DNA of 64,000 nt from JBFLXR01 sp040757065 (GCA_040757065.1 JBFLXR010000007.1:59442-123441); one strand, 5' to 3'. Shown: positions 8,036 through 15,485, numbered from the stretch's first letter. A program made the numbers and translations. Notes: generated by a model from the sequence alone, not told the origin.

Positions 8036-9055
8036 ATGTTACTCAAAGTAGGTGAATTAGCGAAACGATGCGGACTCACCGTTCGCGCCTTACACCACTA
8101 CGACGCCATCGGCCTGCTCTCGCCTTCAGCGCGCTCCGAAAGCGGTTACCGTCTGTATAACCGGCAAGATATCGCCAAATTGCACCAGATTCAGGCTTTA
8201 CGCAAATTCGGCATGTCATTAACCGACATCGGAGCTTGTTTGGCGAACTCGGGCTATCCGCTTTCATCGCTCATTGCGCGGCAACTTCATGCGCTGGATC
8301 GGCAGATTGAGCACGCTCAAAAACTGCGTGACCGGCTGTACGCACTGCATGCTCAACTGTCTAAAGGAGAGGAGCCCGATCTCGCCGAGTGGCTAATCAC
8401 ACTGGAGCTCATGACCATGTACGACAAATACTTTACGCAAGAAGAATTGAAACGCCTCCCGCTCTACCAAGACCATAATGCCCGGAGCGCTGAATGGAGG
8501 ACACTTATCAACGATGTCGGCAATGCTATTGCATCCAACCTCCCGGCTTCCAGCCCAGAAGCCGGGAGGTTGGCGAAACGTTGGATGCAAATGCTGGAGC
8601 ACGATACCAACAGCGACCCGAGATTATTCTCAAAATTAAACACCATGCACGTCCACGAGCCAGCGGTGCAAACTCAAACCGGCATCACGATGGACATGCT
8701 GGAATATATTCAGCAAGCCTTCGCAGAAACCAAATATCTTATTTACAAAAAATACCTTAATGCGGATGAATTCCGGTTCTTACGCGAGAACTACCTCCTG
8801 CGCGCGAACGAATGGCCATCTCTGATTGCAGAAATTCGTCAGCACATGGAAGACAGCACGCCGCCCGATGCCGAAGTAGTGCAGCGCCTCGCCCAGCGCT
8901 GGCTCGATTTATTCCGCACCTATGCCGGCAACGACCCGGAGACTCAGGCAAAATTCCGAGCTGCGCACCAAGCCGAGCCAGAACTTCTGATCGGAACGTG
9001 GACAGATGCAAAGTTGCTTGCGTATATCAGACAAGCTATTTCACTGCTGAAATAA
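8036..9055 (+). CDS. MerR-family regulator with two TipAS-like domains
   Basis: 339 residues. Residues 1-70 are a MerR winged helix (KVGELAKRCGLTVRALHHYDAIGLL, then SESGYRLY), and a dimerisation coiled coil with ARQLHALDRQIEHA follows. The rest appears to be a duplicated TipAS/antibiotic-recognition helical unit. The first copy is around KYFTQEELKRLPLY...EWRTLINDV...RLAKRWMQML. The second is around KYLNADEFRFLRENY...EWPSLIAEI...RLAQRWLDLF. Both copies have the same 30-residue spacing between the W and RW landmarks. TipAS regulators bind peptide antibiotics or other bulky drugs and activate promoters. AGGAG precedes the ATG. No efflux gene is adjacent. Confidence 0.85.
   Translation: MLLKVGELAKRCGLTVRALHHYDAIGLLSPSARSESGYRLYNRQDIAKLHQIQALRKFGMSLTDIGACLANSGYPLSSLIARQLHALDRQIEHAQKLRDRLYALHAQLSKGEEPDLAEWLITLELMTMYDKYFTQEELKRLPLYQDHNARSAEWRTLINDVGNAIASNLPASSPEAGRLAKRWMQMLEHDTNSDPRLFSKLNTMHVHEPAVQTQTGITMDMLEYIQQAFAETKYLIYKKYLNADEFRFLRENYLLRANEWPSLIAEIRQHMEDSTPPDAEVVQRLAQRWLDLFRTYAGNDPETQAKFRAAHQAEPELLIGTWTDAKLLAYIRQAISLLK
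8535..8573 (+). repeat. perfect 16-bp inverted repeat inside the MerR coding region
   Basis: CCAACCTCCCGGCTTC (8535-8550) is followed after a 7-base loop by its exact complement GAAGCCGGGAGGTTGG (8558-8573). A second, competing pair TTGCATCCAA (8529-8538) and TTGGATGCAA (8581-8590) overlaps it. The coding frame is unbroken, and protein length here equals that of the paralogous second domain, so this is not an added insertion. Confidence 0.85.
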
Positions 9056-9084
9056 CGCTGCGCCCATTCCGGCTTAGAGCACGA

Positions 9085-9130
9085 CAAGCTTAGTGTCGGA
9101 ATGTCGCTTGCCGCACCGACACTAAGCTTG
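9085..9130. repeat. 15-bp perfect inverted repeat between merR-like gene and Rossmann gene
   Basis: CAAGCTTAGTGTCGG (9085-9099) and CCGACACTAAGCTTG (9116-9130) are exact complements around a 16-base loop. No T-run follows on either strand, so it is not a standard intrinsic terminator. It may be a hairpin that separates transcripts or a large operator. A TATACT at 9163-9168 is a possible -10 for the next gene. Confidence 0.7.
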
Positions 9131-9218
9131 CGTTACATCAAAAACTTCTCCCGACGCTTCGCTATACTTTTTGCGCTCGCAAGGGCTAATACCACGCCAA
9201 TAACGATGAGGAGAATGT

Positions 9219-9593
9219 ATGTCGCAAAATATTGCTATCGTAGGTCTTGGACGCGTCGGTTCGGTGTTTATGCGCGGCATGGTGAATAAGCACGGCAAGG
9301 GCGTCAATCTGGTGTGCGTCGCCGAGCCGAACGAAACGCCGGGACGGGCGCAAGCCATTGCGGCAGATGTGCCGCTCGCCAGTATGGAGGCGATGGCAGC
9401 GATGGGCGATAAGGTCGACATCATTTTCGATCTGACCGGCAACCCGGAGGTTCGCAAGCAGATGCGCGAACTCATGGCGCAGTTCGGAAACCGTCACACT
9501 GCGATTGCACCGGAATCGGTTGCACGCCTGATTTGGGCGCTGATCGGTACGGAAGCCCTGCCGGAAATCGCCGGACGCAATACCGGGTATTAA
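9219..9593 (+). CDS. stand-alone Rossmann-fold NAD(P)-binding domain protein
   Basis: A 124-residue protein that starts with a dinucleotide-binding loop (AIVGLGRVGSVFM, G-x-G-x-x-G) and continues VNLVCVAEPNE, VDIIFDLTGNPEVRKQM and NRHTAIAPESVARL. It resembles only the NAD-binding half of homoserine or aspartate-semialdehyde type dehydrogenases. No catalytic domain follows before the stop. GAGGAGA lies 7 bases upstream of the ATG. It may be a redox sensor or a regulatory subunit, but I do not recognise a named family. It converges with the nuclease gene at 9618. Confidence 0.75.
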   Translation: MSQNIAIVGLGRVGSVFMRGMVNKHGKGVNLVCVAEPNETPGRAQAIAADVPLASMEAMAAMGDKVDIIFDLTGNPEVRKQMRELMAQFGNRHTAIAPESVARLIWALIGTEALPEIAGRNTGY

Positions 9594-9617
9594 AGCTAAG
9601 AAGTGCGCCGGGTTGCA

Positions 9618-10106
9618 CTAACGCAGCAATTCCGCGGCATGCGCTTTGCGCCATTGCCACGGAGGGATCGGACTGTCGTCTGCCCAGAGCCCGCGTTGCG
9701 CCTTGCGCGCTTCTTTTTGCATATCCCTGTAGGCACGGTTGCTGTGGTAGTAGGAATACTCCCATGCCATGCCGCGGCGCAGTTGTTCGGCATTGACACT
9801 TTTCCCTTCTAGTCTGAGCAACGCAACGGTACGCCGATAGCGATCGACCGCGCGCGTTTCGCATTCGATGCGCTTATGCAGCACCAGCGCCTCAAGCGAA
9901 CGGCGAGATGCATCACCATACGGCTGTATCTTTTCCGGCGCATCGATATCGGCCAAACGAATCCGCACGGGATGATTATCGCGGCGAACAATAACCGTAT
10001 CCCCATCCAGCACCGCCACCACTTCGGCTTCAAAAGTTTCAGCCTGCGCCAGCGCGGTCAGCAAGCAGCCGCCGAGCACAACAACCGCTCTGCTCCAGCC
10101 TACCAA
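9618..10106 (-). CDS. secreted thermonuclease-like (SNase) endonuclease
   Basis: An SNase-fold nuclease of about 162 residues. The motifs are VLDGDTVIVRR, VRIRLADIDAPEKIQPYG and DRYRRTVALLRLEGKSVN, which hold the acidic and arginine residues of the active site. AWEYSYY and GLWADDSPIPPWQWRKA follow, as in proteobacterial family members. The likely start is a TTG at 10106, which gives a signal peptide with one Arg (MVGWSRAVVVLGGCLL, cut near AQA). It overlaps the pgpA stop by 7 bases. No ATG is available nearby, so the start is uncertain. It is the last gene of the glyA-rib operon. Confidence 0.8.
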   Translation of the reverse strand: MVGWSRAVVVLGGCLLTALAQAETFEAEVVAVLDGDTVIVRRDNHPVRIRLADIDAPEKIQPYGDASRRSLEALVLHKRIECETRAVDRYRRTVALLRLEGKSVNAEQLRRGMAWEYSYYHSNRAYRDMQKEARKAQRGLWADDSPIPPWQWRKAHAAELLR

Positions 10107-10606
10107 ACGAGTGCTTTCTTGATGATCGCCATGCACAGCAAAGCGTACCCGGCTGCCAAAATATCGTCGAACATCACACCGAGACCGCCATGCCAAGTGC
10201 GATCGAAATGGCGGATAGGTGGCGGCTTCACGATGTCGAAGAAGCGAAACAGGGTAAATGCCAAAATCTGCCAAGCCAGCCCGGCGGGCGTGAAGAACAA
10301 CACCAGCAAAAAGGCAACGATCTCGTCCCAGACAATACCGCCGTAATCGGCATCGCCCAGCTTGCGTCCGGTCTTGTCGCACACCCACACGCCGATAGCG
10401 AATGCCCAGATCAACACCAGAATAAATAACGGCTCGCTCAGCCGCGGTGCGAGATACCAGTACATCGGAAACGCAACCAGAGTACCGAACGTACCCGGCG
10501 CTTTACGTGCGAGGCCGCTGCCAAAACCAAAAGCCAGAAAATAAGCCGGATGGCTCAGCAGCAAATTCCAGCTCGGTTTCACATGTAAATCATGCGAAAT
10601 GGTCAT
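10100..10606 (-). CDS. pgpA: phosphatidylglycerophosphatase A
   Basis: A 168-residue integral membrane phosphatase that makes phosphatidylglycerol from its phosphate. The family hallmarks are FGFGSGLARKAPGTFGTLVAFP at the N-terminus, DYGGIVWDEIVAFLLV in the middle, and RFFDIVKPPPIRHFDRTWHGGLGVMFDD near the end. I chose the ATG at 10606, with AGGGGGG just upstream, over an in-frame GTG at 10621. The gene overlaps thiL by 17 bases, so translation is probably coupled. The thiL-pgpA pairing is conserved in proteobacteria. Confidence 0.95.
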   Translation of the reverse strand: MTISHDLHVKPSWNLLLSHPAYFLAFGFGSGLARKAPGTFGTLVAFPMYWYLAPRLSEPLFILVLIWAFAIGVWVCDKTGRKLGDADYGGIVWDEIVAFLLVLFFTPAGLAWQILAFTLFRFFDIVKPPPIRHFDRTWHGGLGVMFDDILAAGYALLCMAIIKKALVW

Positions 10607-11543
10607 ATCCCCCCTGCTCACTATTTATCAGACTGCCGTCCGCCGTCCGCACTGTGCAACCCGATCCGGCAACGATCCGCCCGATACACGTCAGCGGCAG
10701 CATCAGCTGTGCAGCCAACGCCTCGATCTTGGTGCGACGCGCGGCGGGCGCGGTGAAGCACAATTCATAATCGTCACCGCCCGCCAGCGCGCATTGTTGC
10801 CGCAAAGCGGCATCCGGACAAGCGCGCAACGCTGCGGAGAGCGGCAGCGCCTCATACTCCAGCTCGGCAGCACAAGCGGAACACTCCAGAATATGCCCCA
10901 AATCGGCCAGCAAGCCGTCGGAAATATCGATGGCACTGTGCGCCAATCCGCGCAAAGCCAAGCCCAGTTCGATGCGCGGCTGCGGCTGGTATAAGGCGGG
11001 CAGGCAGGCTTGCCGGTCGGCGTCGCCCAGCAGGATGCGGCCTTGCAGATGCGCTAGCGCCAGCGCTGCATCGCCCAGCTTACCGGAAACCCAGATCTCG
11101 TCCCCCGACTGTGCGCCATCGCGGCGCAAAGCTTGCCCTTGCGGCACTTCGCCGAAAATCGTTACACAAAAATTCAGCGGCCCGCGCGTAGTATCGCCGC
11201 CGATCAGATCGACATGATAGCGCTCGGCCAAAGCAAAAAAACCGGCGCTGAAATGCGCCAGCCATGCCTCATCCGCCTGCGGGATAGCAGCGGCCAGCAT
11301 TGCCCAACGCGGGGTTGCCCCCATCGCGGCCAAATCGGACAGATTCACCGCCAGCGTTTTATGTCCGAGCAAGAAAGGATCGGTATCGGGAAAAAAATGC
11401 GTGCCGCTCGCCAGCATATCGGTCGAAACCGCCAACTCCATGCCGGGCGAAGGACGCAGCAGCGCACAATCGTCGCCCGCACCAAGTTCGGTCTGCCGGG
11501 TGGGGCGAACGAAATGCCGCGCAATCAGATCGAATTCGGACAT
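10590..11543 (-). CDS. thiL: thiamine-monophosphate kinase
   Basis: A PurM-like ATP-dependent kinase of 317 residues that converts thiamine phosphate to thiamine diphosphate. Visible motifs are SEFDLIARHF at the start, GAGDDCALL and STDMLASGTHF (metal and ATP binding), and NLSDLAAMGATPRWAML. SAIDISDGLLADLGHI and LAGGDDYELCFTAP follow. Order and length are typical. It lies 9 bases after nusB in the long minus-strand operon, where ribosome-biogenesis, cofactor and lipid genes are mixed as in many proteobacteria. Confidence 0.96.
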   Translation of the reverse strand: MSEFDLIARHFVRPTRQTELGAGDDCALLRPSPGMELAVSTDMLASGTHFFPDTDPFLLGHKTLAVNLSDLAAMGATPRWAMLAAAIPQADEAWLAHFSAGFFALAERYHVDLIGGDTTRGPLNFCVTIFGEVPQGQALRRDGAQSGDEIWVSGKLGDAALALAHLQGRILLGDADRQACLPALYQPQPRIELGLALRGLAHSAIDISDGLLADLGHILECSACAAELEYEALPLSAALRACPDAALRQQCALAGGDDYELCFTAPAARRTKIEALAAQLMLPLTCIGRIVAGSGCTVRTADGSLINSEQGGYDHFA

Positions 11544-11552
11544 GCGCTCCGA

Positions 11553-12002
11553 TTACTTGGCCGCCACCTCGGCGGCACGCACTTTGGCAGCGAGCTTATC
11601 CAGCACGCCGTTAACGAATTTGTGGCCATCGGTGCCGCCGAAGGTTTTTGCCAACTCCACCGCTTCGTTAATCACCACGCGGTAAGGCACTTCAGGGTGG
11701 CGCAGCATTTCGTAGGCACCCAGCATCAGCACGGAGAATTCGATGGGGCTGAGTTCCTCAATCGGGCGATCCAAGTGCGGTGCGATCTCGGCTTGCAAAT
11801 CTTCGCTGCGCGCCACCACGCCGTGCAGCAATTGCGAGAAAAACTCGGTGTCATAGCGCCCCAGGCTCTTTTCTTCGCGGATTTGTTTTTCGATGTCGGT
11901 CACACTGTCGCCGCCCATGCGCCACTGATAAACCCCTTGCAGGGCCAGCTCACGCGCGCGACGGCGGATGCTCTTGCCGTTGGCGTTGGAAGCGGCGCTC
12001 AT
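11553..12002 (-). CDS. nusB: transcription antitermination factor NusB
   Basis: A 149-residue all-helical RNA-binding protein that acts with NusE in rRNA antitermination. The signature RRRARELALQGVYQWRMG is at the N-terminus, and VVINEAVELAKTFGGTDGHKFVNGVLDKLA is split across the C-terminal helices. Its ATG overlaps the ribH stop in an ATGA junction, which indicates translational coupling. The ribH-nusB order is one of the best conserved in bacteria. Confidence 0.96.
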   Translation of the reverse strand: MSAASNANGKSIRRRARELALQGVYQWRMGGDSVTDIEKQIREEKSLGRYDTEFFSQLLHGVVARSEDLQAEIAPHLDRPIEELSPIEFSVLMLGAYEMLRHPEVPYRVVINEAVELAKTFGGTDGHKFVNGVLDKLAAKVRAAEVAAK

Positions 12003-12451
12003 GCCAAACCTCGCAGCAAATTCGCCATCTCAATCGCCACCAGTGCGGCTTCCGCACCTTTCACGTTCATACGGACTTCAGCCTGCTCGTCGGTATCGGT
12101 AGTCAGAATCGCGTTGGCAATCGGCACGCCGGTTGCCAGTTGCACATCGCTTACTCCGCGTGCCGATTCGTTCGATACCACTTCAAAATGGTAGGTATCG
12201 CCCCGGATCACAGCGCCCAGCACGATCAGCGCATCGTAATTGCCGCTTTCGGCCATATTCAGCAGCACCAGCGGCGCTTCCAGCGCGCCGGGCACGGTCG
12301 CCAGCGTAATATCGTCTTCCTTCACACCCTGCTTAGCCAGTTGCGCACGGCAAGCCGCCAGCAGTCCTTCGCAAACCGTAGTATTAAAGCGGCTTTGTAC
12401 GATGCCGATGCGCAAGCCTGCGCCGTTCAGATTTTGTTCGAATTCCTTCAT
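11999..12451 (-). CDS. ribH: 6,7-dimethyl-8-ribityllumazine synthase
   Basis: Lumazine synthase condenses 5-amino-6-ribitylaminouracil with dihydroxybutanone phosphate, the penultimate step to riboflavin. The 150-residue protein shows GIVQSRFN (substrate-binding N-terminus), VPGALEAPL, ALIVLGAVIRGDTYHFE (phosphate- and His-containing catalytic region) and GVPIANAILTTD. It usually assembles as an icosahedral or decameric shell. The gene lies 11 bases after the small lipoprotein gene and overlaps nusB. Confidence 0.96.
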   Translation of the reverse strand: MKEFEQNLNGAGLRIGIVQSRFNTTVCEGLLAACRAQLAKQGVKEDDITLATVPGALEAPLVLLNMAESGNYDALIVLGAVIRGDTYHFEVVSNESARGVSDVQLATGVPIANAILTTDTDEQAEVRMNVKGAEAALVAIEMANLLRGLA

Positions 12452-12462
12452 ATTCCGCTCTC

Positions 12463-12711
12463 TCAGTTTGTCTTGCTAGTTGTTTCGTTGCTGCCGGACG
12501 ATGCGGCATCGATGGCGGCCCCGGTTACTGCCGCACCGGCTTTGACGGTAGTGGCAGCGACGCTTACGCCCGCACTCGCCACATCCGCCGCCACGCCGAC
12601 CGCCGTCGCCCCCACCTTCACTGCCGTCGAGGCTACTGTGACGCCCGCACTCACCACCGAGCAAGCGTTCAGCGCCGATACGGCGAGTAGCACCCAGAAA
12701 AATTTAAGCAT
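12463..12711 (-). CDS. small Ala/Val-rich lipoprotein with two tandem repeats
   Basis: An 82-residue protein whose ATG (12711) overlaps the ribB stop by 8 bases. It begins with a lipoprotein signal (MLKFFWVLLAVSALNAC) with a lipobox ending at Cys17. The mature part contains two near-identical repeats of about 25 residues. One begins SAGVTVASTAVKVGA, the other SAGVSVAATTVKAGA, and a short polar tail (SGSNETTSKTN) follows. There are no charged catalytic residues. The amphipathic repeat suggests membrane association, or glycine-zipper-like packing, in the periplasm. Function is unknown. Its place between ribB and ribH makes it part of the riboflavin operon transcript. Confidence 0.75.
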   Translation of the reverse strand: MLKFFWVLLAVSALNACSVVSAGVTVASTAVKVGATAVGVAADVASAGVSVAATTVKAGAAVTGAAIDAASSGSNETTSKTN

Positions 12712-13789
12712 AACCCACGACTTCCAGTCCGAAGCCTGCCATGCTCGGCAGCTTGCGCGGCGTGGCCAGCAGACGCATCTTACCCACGCCCAGATCGCGC
12801 AGAATCTGCGCGCCGATACCGTAGCTGCGCAGATCCCATTTCGCCGCATGGTGCGCATCCGGCGCTTGCGTAGCGCGCGTCAGTAAGTCGTGCGAACTTT
12901 CGCCGCGATGCACCATGACCAGCACCCCCGCCGGCGACTGCGCAATCTTGCTCAGCGCATCGTGCACACTGGTGGAATGCGGATAGCTGGCCTGTTCCAG
13001 AAAATCCATCACCGACAGCGGTTCGTGCACGCGCACCAGCGTTTCGTTCTCCGAGCGAATCTCGCCTCGGGACAGAGCCAAATGCGTACGCTGCGTGGTT
13101 TTATCCACGTAAGTCATCAGATTAAACGCCCCGTAAGCGGTTTGAACCGCACGGGTAGACACACGCTCGACTAGCGTTTCCTGATGACTGCGGTATTCGA
13201 TCAGATCGGCGATGGTGCCGATCTTCAGCCCGTGTTGCTTGGCAAACACAATCAGGTCCGGCAGGCGCGCCATCTCGCCGTCGTCTTTCAGAATTTCGCA
13301 AATCACCGAAGCTGGCGTCAACCCGGCCAGCTTAGCCAGATCGCAACCAGCTTCGGTATGCCCGGCGCGCACCAGCACGCCGCCATCCTGTGCGCGCAGC
13401 GGGAAAATATGCCCCGGCTGCACAATGTCGGCCGGTCTGGCCTGCGGATGCGCTGCCATCTGAATCGTGCGGGCACGGTCGGCAGCCGAAATGCCGGTAG
13501 TCACACCGGTTGCGGCTTCGATCGACATCGTGAAATTGGTGCCCATCGAGGAACCGTTATCGCGCACCATCAGCGGCAGATCGATCTGCTTGCAGTGCGC
13601 GCCGGTCAGCGTCAGGCAAATCAGCCCGCGGCCGTACTTCGCCATGAAGTTGATTTTTTCCGGCGTCACAAAATCCGCTGCGAACAGCAGATCGCCTTCG
13701 TTCTCGCGGTCTTCCTCGTCCACCAGCACCACCATCTCGCCTGCGCGAATAGCGGCGATGATGTCCTGTATCGGTGCAATATCGGTCAT
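12704..13789 (-). CDS. ribB: 3,4-dihydroxy-2-butanone-4-phosphate synthase fused to a degenerate GTP cyclohydrolase II-like domain (RibBX type)
   Basis: Residues 1-205 are a complete RibB domain: DEEDRENEGDLLFAAD (metal-binding acidic loop), GRGLICLTLT, TNFTMSIEAATGVTTGISA, RAGHTEAGCDLAKLAGL. It makes dihydroxybutanone phosphate from ribulose 5-phosphate. The C-terminal 155 residues occupy the place of RibA but lack its zinc cysteines. The expected C-x2-GD and C-D-C region reads VHEPLSVMDFLEQASYPHS, with no cysteine. GTP cyclohydrolase II activity is therefore unlikely here, and a separate ribA should exist elsewhere. The gene overlaps ribE by 4 bases (ATGA). Confidence 0.93.
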   Translation of the reverse strand: MTDIAPIQDIIAAIRAGEMVVLVDEEDRENEGDLLFAADFVTPEKINFMAKYGRGLICLTLTGAHCKQIDLPLMVRDNGSSMGTNFTMSIEAATGVTTGISAADRARTIQMAAHPQARPADIVQPGHIFPLRAQDGGVLVRAGHTEAGCDLAKLAGLTPASVICEILKDDGEMARLPDLIVFAKQHGLKIGTIADLIEYRSHQETLVERVSTRAVQTAYGAFNLMTYVDKTTQRTHLALSRGEIRSENETLVRVHEPLSVMDFLEQASYPHSTSVHDALSKIAQSPAGVLVMVHRGESSHDLLTRATQAPDAHHAAKWDLRSYGIGAQILRDLGVGKMRLLATPRKLPSMAGFGLEVVGYA

Positions 13790-14391
13790 TTCAATCCATC
13801 CTTTTCCGCCTGCTGCATGCGCTCGACGTAGCGCGCAATCAGGTCGATTTCGAGATTCACTTTCGCACCGGCTTCCAGCTCATTCAAGGTGGTTACCGCC
13901 AGCGTGTGCGGAATCAGGTTGACGCTGAACAGCGTGCCTTCGACCTCGTTCACGGTCAGGCTCACGCCGTTAATCGTAATCGAACCTTTCACCGCAATGT
14001 ATTTAGCCAGCCCTGCCGGAGCGCACACAGTCAACTTCCAGCTCTCGCCCAGATCCGCGAAAGCAGTCACTTCACCGACGCCATCCACATGCCCGCTCAC
14101 CAGATGCCCGCCCAGCCGGTCTGCCAACCGCAAGGCTTTCTCCAGATTGACCCGCTTACCCTGCTGACCGAGGCCCACCGTACAACGCAAGGTCTCGCGC
14201 GACACATCCACCACAAAGGTATTGCCGATTATCTCGATGACCGTCAGGCACACGCCGTTGACCGCGATACTATCGCCGAGGCCGACATCGTCCATCCCCA
14301 GCAATGCTGTCGCCACATGCAGGCGCAGTCCGCCGTCGCGGTCTTGCGCCGATTCGATCACCCCTACGTCCGCTACGATGCCACTGAACAT
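13786..14391 (-). CDS. ribE: riboflavin synthase, alpha subunit
   Basis: The 201-residue enzyme dismutates two lumazine molecules to riboflavin. It has the two-fold repeat of the family. The N-terminal barrel starts MFSGIVADVGVI and contains SIAVNGVCLTV and HLVSGHVDGVG. The second barrel has the matching SITINGVSLTVNEVEG and IPHTL. Its start overlaps the end of ribD by 19 bases and its stop overlaps the ribB start, so the rib genes are tightly coupled. Some databases use the name ribC. Confidence 0.96.
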   Translation of the reverse strand: MFSGIVADVGVIESAQDRDGGLRLHVATALLGMDDVGLGDSIAVNGVCLTVIEIIGNTFVVDVSRETLRCTVGLGQQGKRVNLEKALRLADRLGGHLVSGHVDGVGEVTAFADLGESWKLTVCAPAGLAKYIAVKGSITINGVSLTVNEVEGTLFSVNLIPHTLAVTTLNELEAGAKVNLEIDLIARYVERMQQAEKDGLK

Positions 14392-15485
14392 GTCGCTTCC
14401 TTTTTCACCCGTGCCGCGATACGCAGATCCCTGCCTACCGGGCGCACGTCTTGCCAGACCAATTCCACTCGCTGCGCCAGCTCGGTCAACGCGCCGAGAT
14501 CGGCGAGTCCCCGTGCTGCATTACCAAGCAATTGCGGTGCCAGATACAACACCAGCTCATCGATCAGCCCGGCGCGCAGCAACGCGCCGTTAAGCGTCGC
14601 ACCCGCCTCAATCAAAACCTCATTCATGCCGCGTTGCGCCAAATCGCGCAGCATGGCGGCCAAATCCACCCGCCCGTCCGCCCCCGGCAGATACACCACA
14701 GTTGCGCCGCGCTGCTCCAGCGCCGCGCGCTTGTCGGCATCGTCGTTGGCGGTATACACCAGCACCCGCCCTCCGCTCAGCAGCAATGCTTTCGGCGGCA
14801 AGCGCAAAGCGCTATCCGCCACCGCACGCCACGGTTGCCGCGCCGTTTCCAGATCGCGCACATTCAGACGCGGATCGTCCGCCAGCACGGTATCGATGCC
14901 CGTCAGCACCACGCACGAACGCGCCCGCCAGTGCTGCACGTCACGCCGCGCTTCCGGCCCGGTAATCCACTGACTGACGCCGTTTTTCAGTGCTGTGCGT
15001 CCGTCCAGACTGGCTGCGATTTTGCTGCGCACCCACGGCAGGCCGGAGGTCATGCGTGTCGCAAACCCGACATTCAGTTCGCGCGCCGCGCTTTCCATCA
15101 AACCGGATTCGACCGCAATACCGGCTGCCGCCAACCGCGCCAGCCCCCGTCCGGAAACCAAGGGATTCGGGTCTTGCATGGCAACCACCACCCGCGCCAC
15201 ACCGGCCTCGATCAGGGCATCGGCACATGGCGGCGTCCGCCCAAAATGACTGCACGGCTCCAACGTAACATACGCCGTTGCACCGCGCGCGGCCTCGCCC
15301 GCCTCGCGCAGGGCATACACCTCGGCGTGTGGTTCGCCTGCCAGCACATGCCAGCCTTCGCCGACGATTTCGTCGTCCTTAACCAACACGCAGCCGACGC
15401 GCGGATTGGGGCTGGTACTGTATAACCCGCGCTCGGCAAGTTGCAGCGCGCGCGCCATCCAGCGGCAATCTGTAGCGTGCCCCAT
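14373..15485 (-). CDS. ribD: bifunctional diaminohydroxyphosphoribosylaminopyrimidine deaminase / 5-amino-6-(5-phosphoribosylamino)uracil reductase
   Basis: Two-step riboflavin enzyme of 370 residues. The N-terminal cytidine-deaminase-like domain has the zinc motif HAE (GEPHAEVYAL) and PCSHFGRTPPC. The C-terminal NADPH-dependent reductase domain contains VRSKIAASLDGRTALKNG, GIDTVLADDPRLNVR and VLIEAGATLNGALL. The ATG overlaps the nrdR stop by one base (TAATG). Both active-site sets look intact. Confidence 0.96.
   Translation of the reverse strand: MGHATDCRWMARALQLAERGLYSTSPNPRVGCVLVKDDEIVGEGWHVLAGEPHAEVYALREAGEAARGATAYVTLEPCSHFGRTPPCADALIEAGVARVVVAMQDPNPLVSGRGLARLAAAGIAVESGLMESAARELNVGFATRMTSGLPWVRSKIAASLDGRTALKNGVSQWITGPEARRDVQHWRARSCVVLTGIDTVLADDPRLNVRDLETARQPWRAVADSALRLPPKALLLSGGRVLVYTANDDADKRAALEQRGATVVYLPGADGRVDLAAMLRDLAQRGMNEVLIEAGATLNGALLRAGLIDELVLYLAPQLLGNAARGLADLGALTELAQRVELVWQDVRPVGRDLRIAARVKKEATCSVAS

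Noticed and set aside
8535..8573. The merR-internal 16-bp hairpin as an inserted palindromic element
   Set aside because: The coded segment has the same length as in the paralogous second domain, so nothing seems to have been inserted.
14451..15425. Long plus-strand frame of 324 codons opposite ribD
   Set aside because: It is antisense to an intact ribD with all motifs, and its residue makeup (Gln/His/Arg-rich) is typical of GC-rich shadows.
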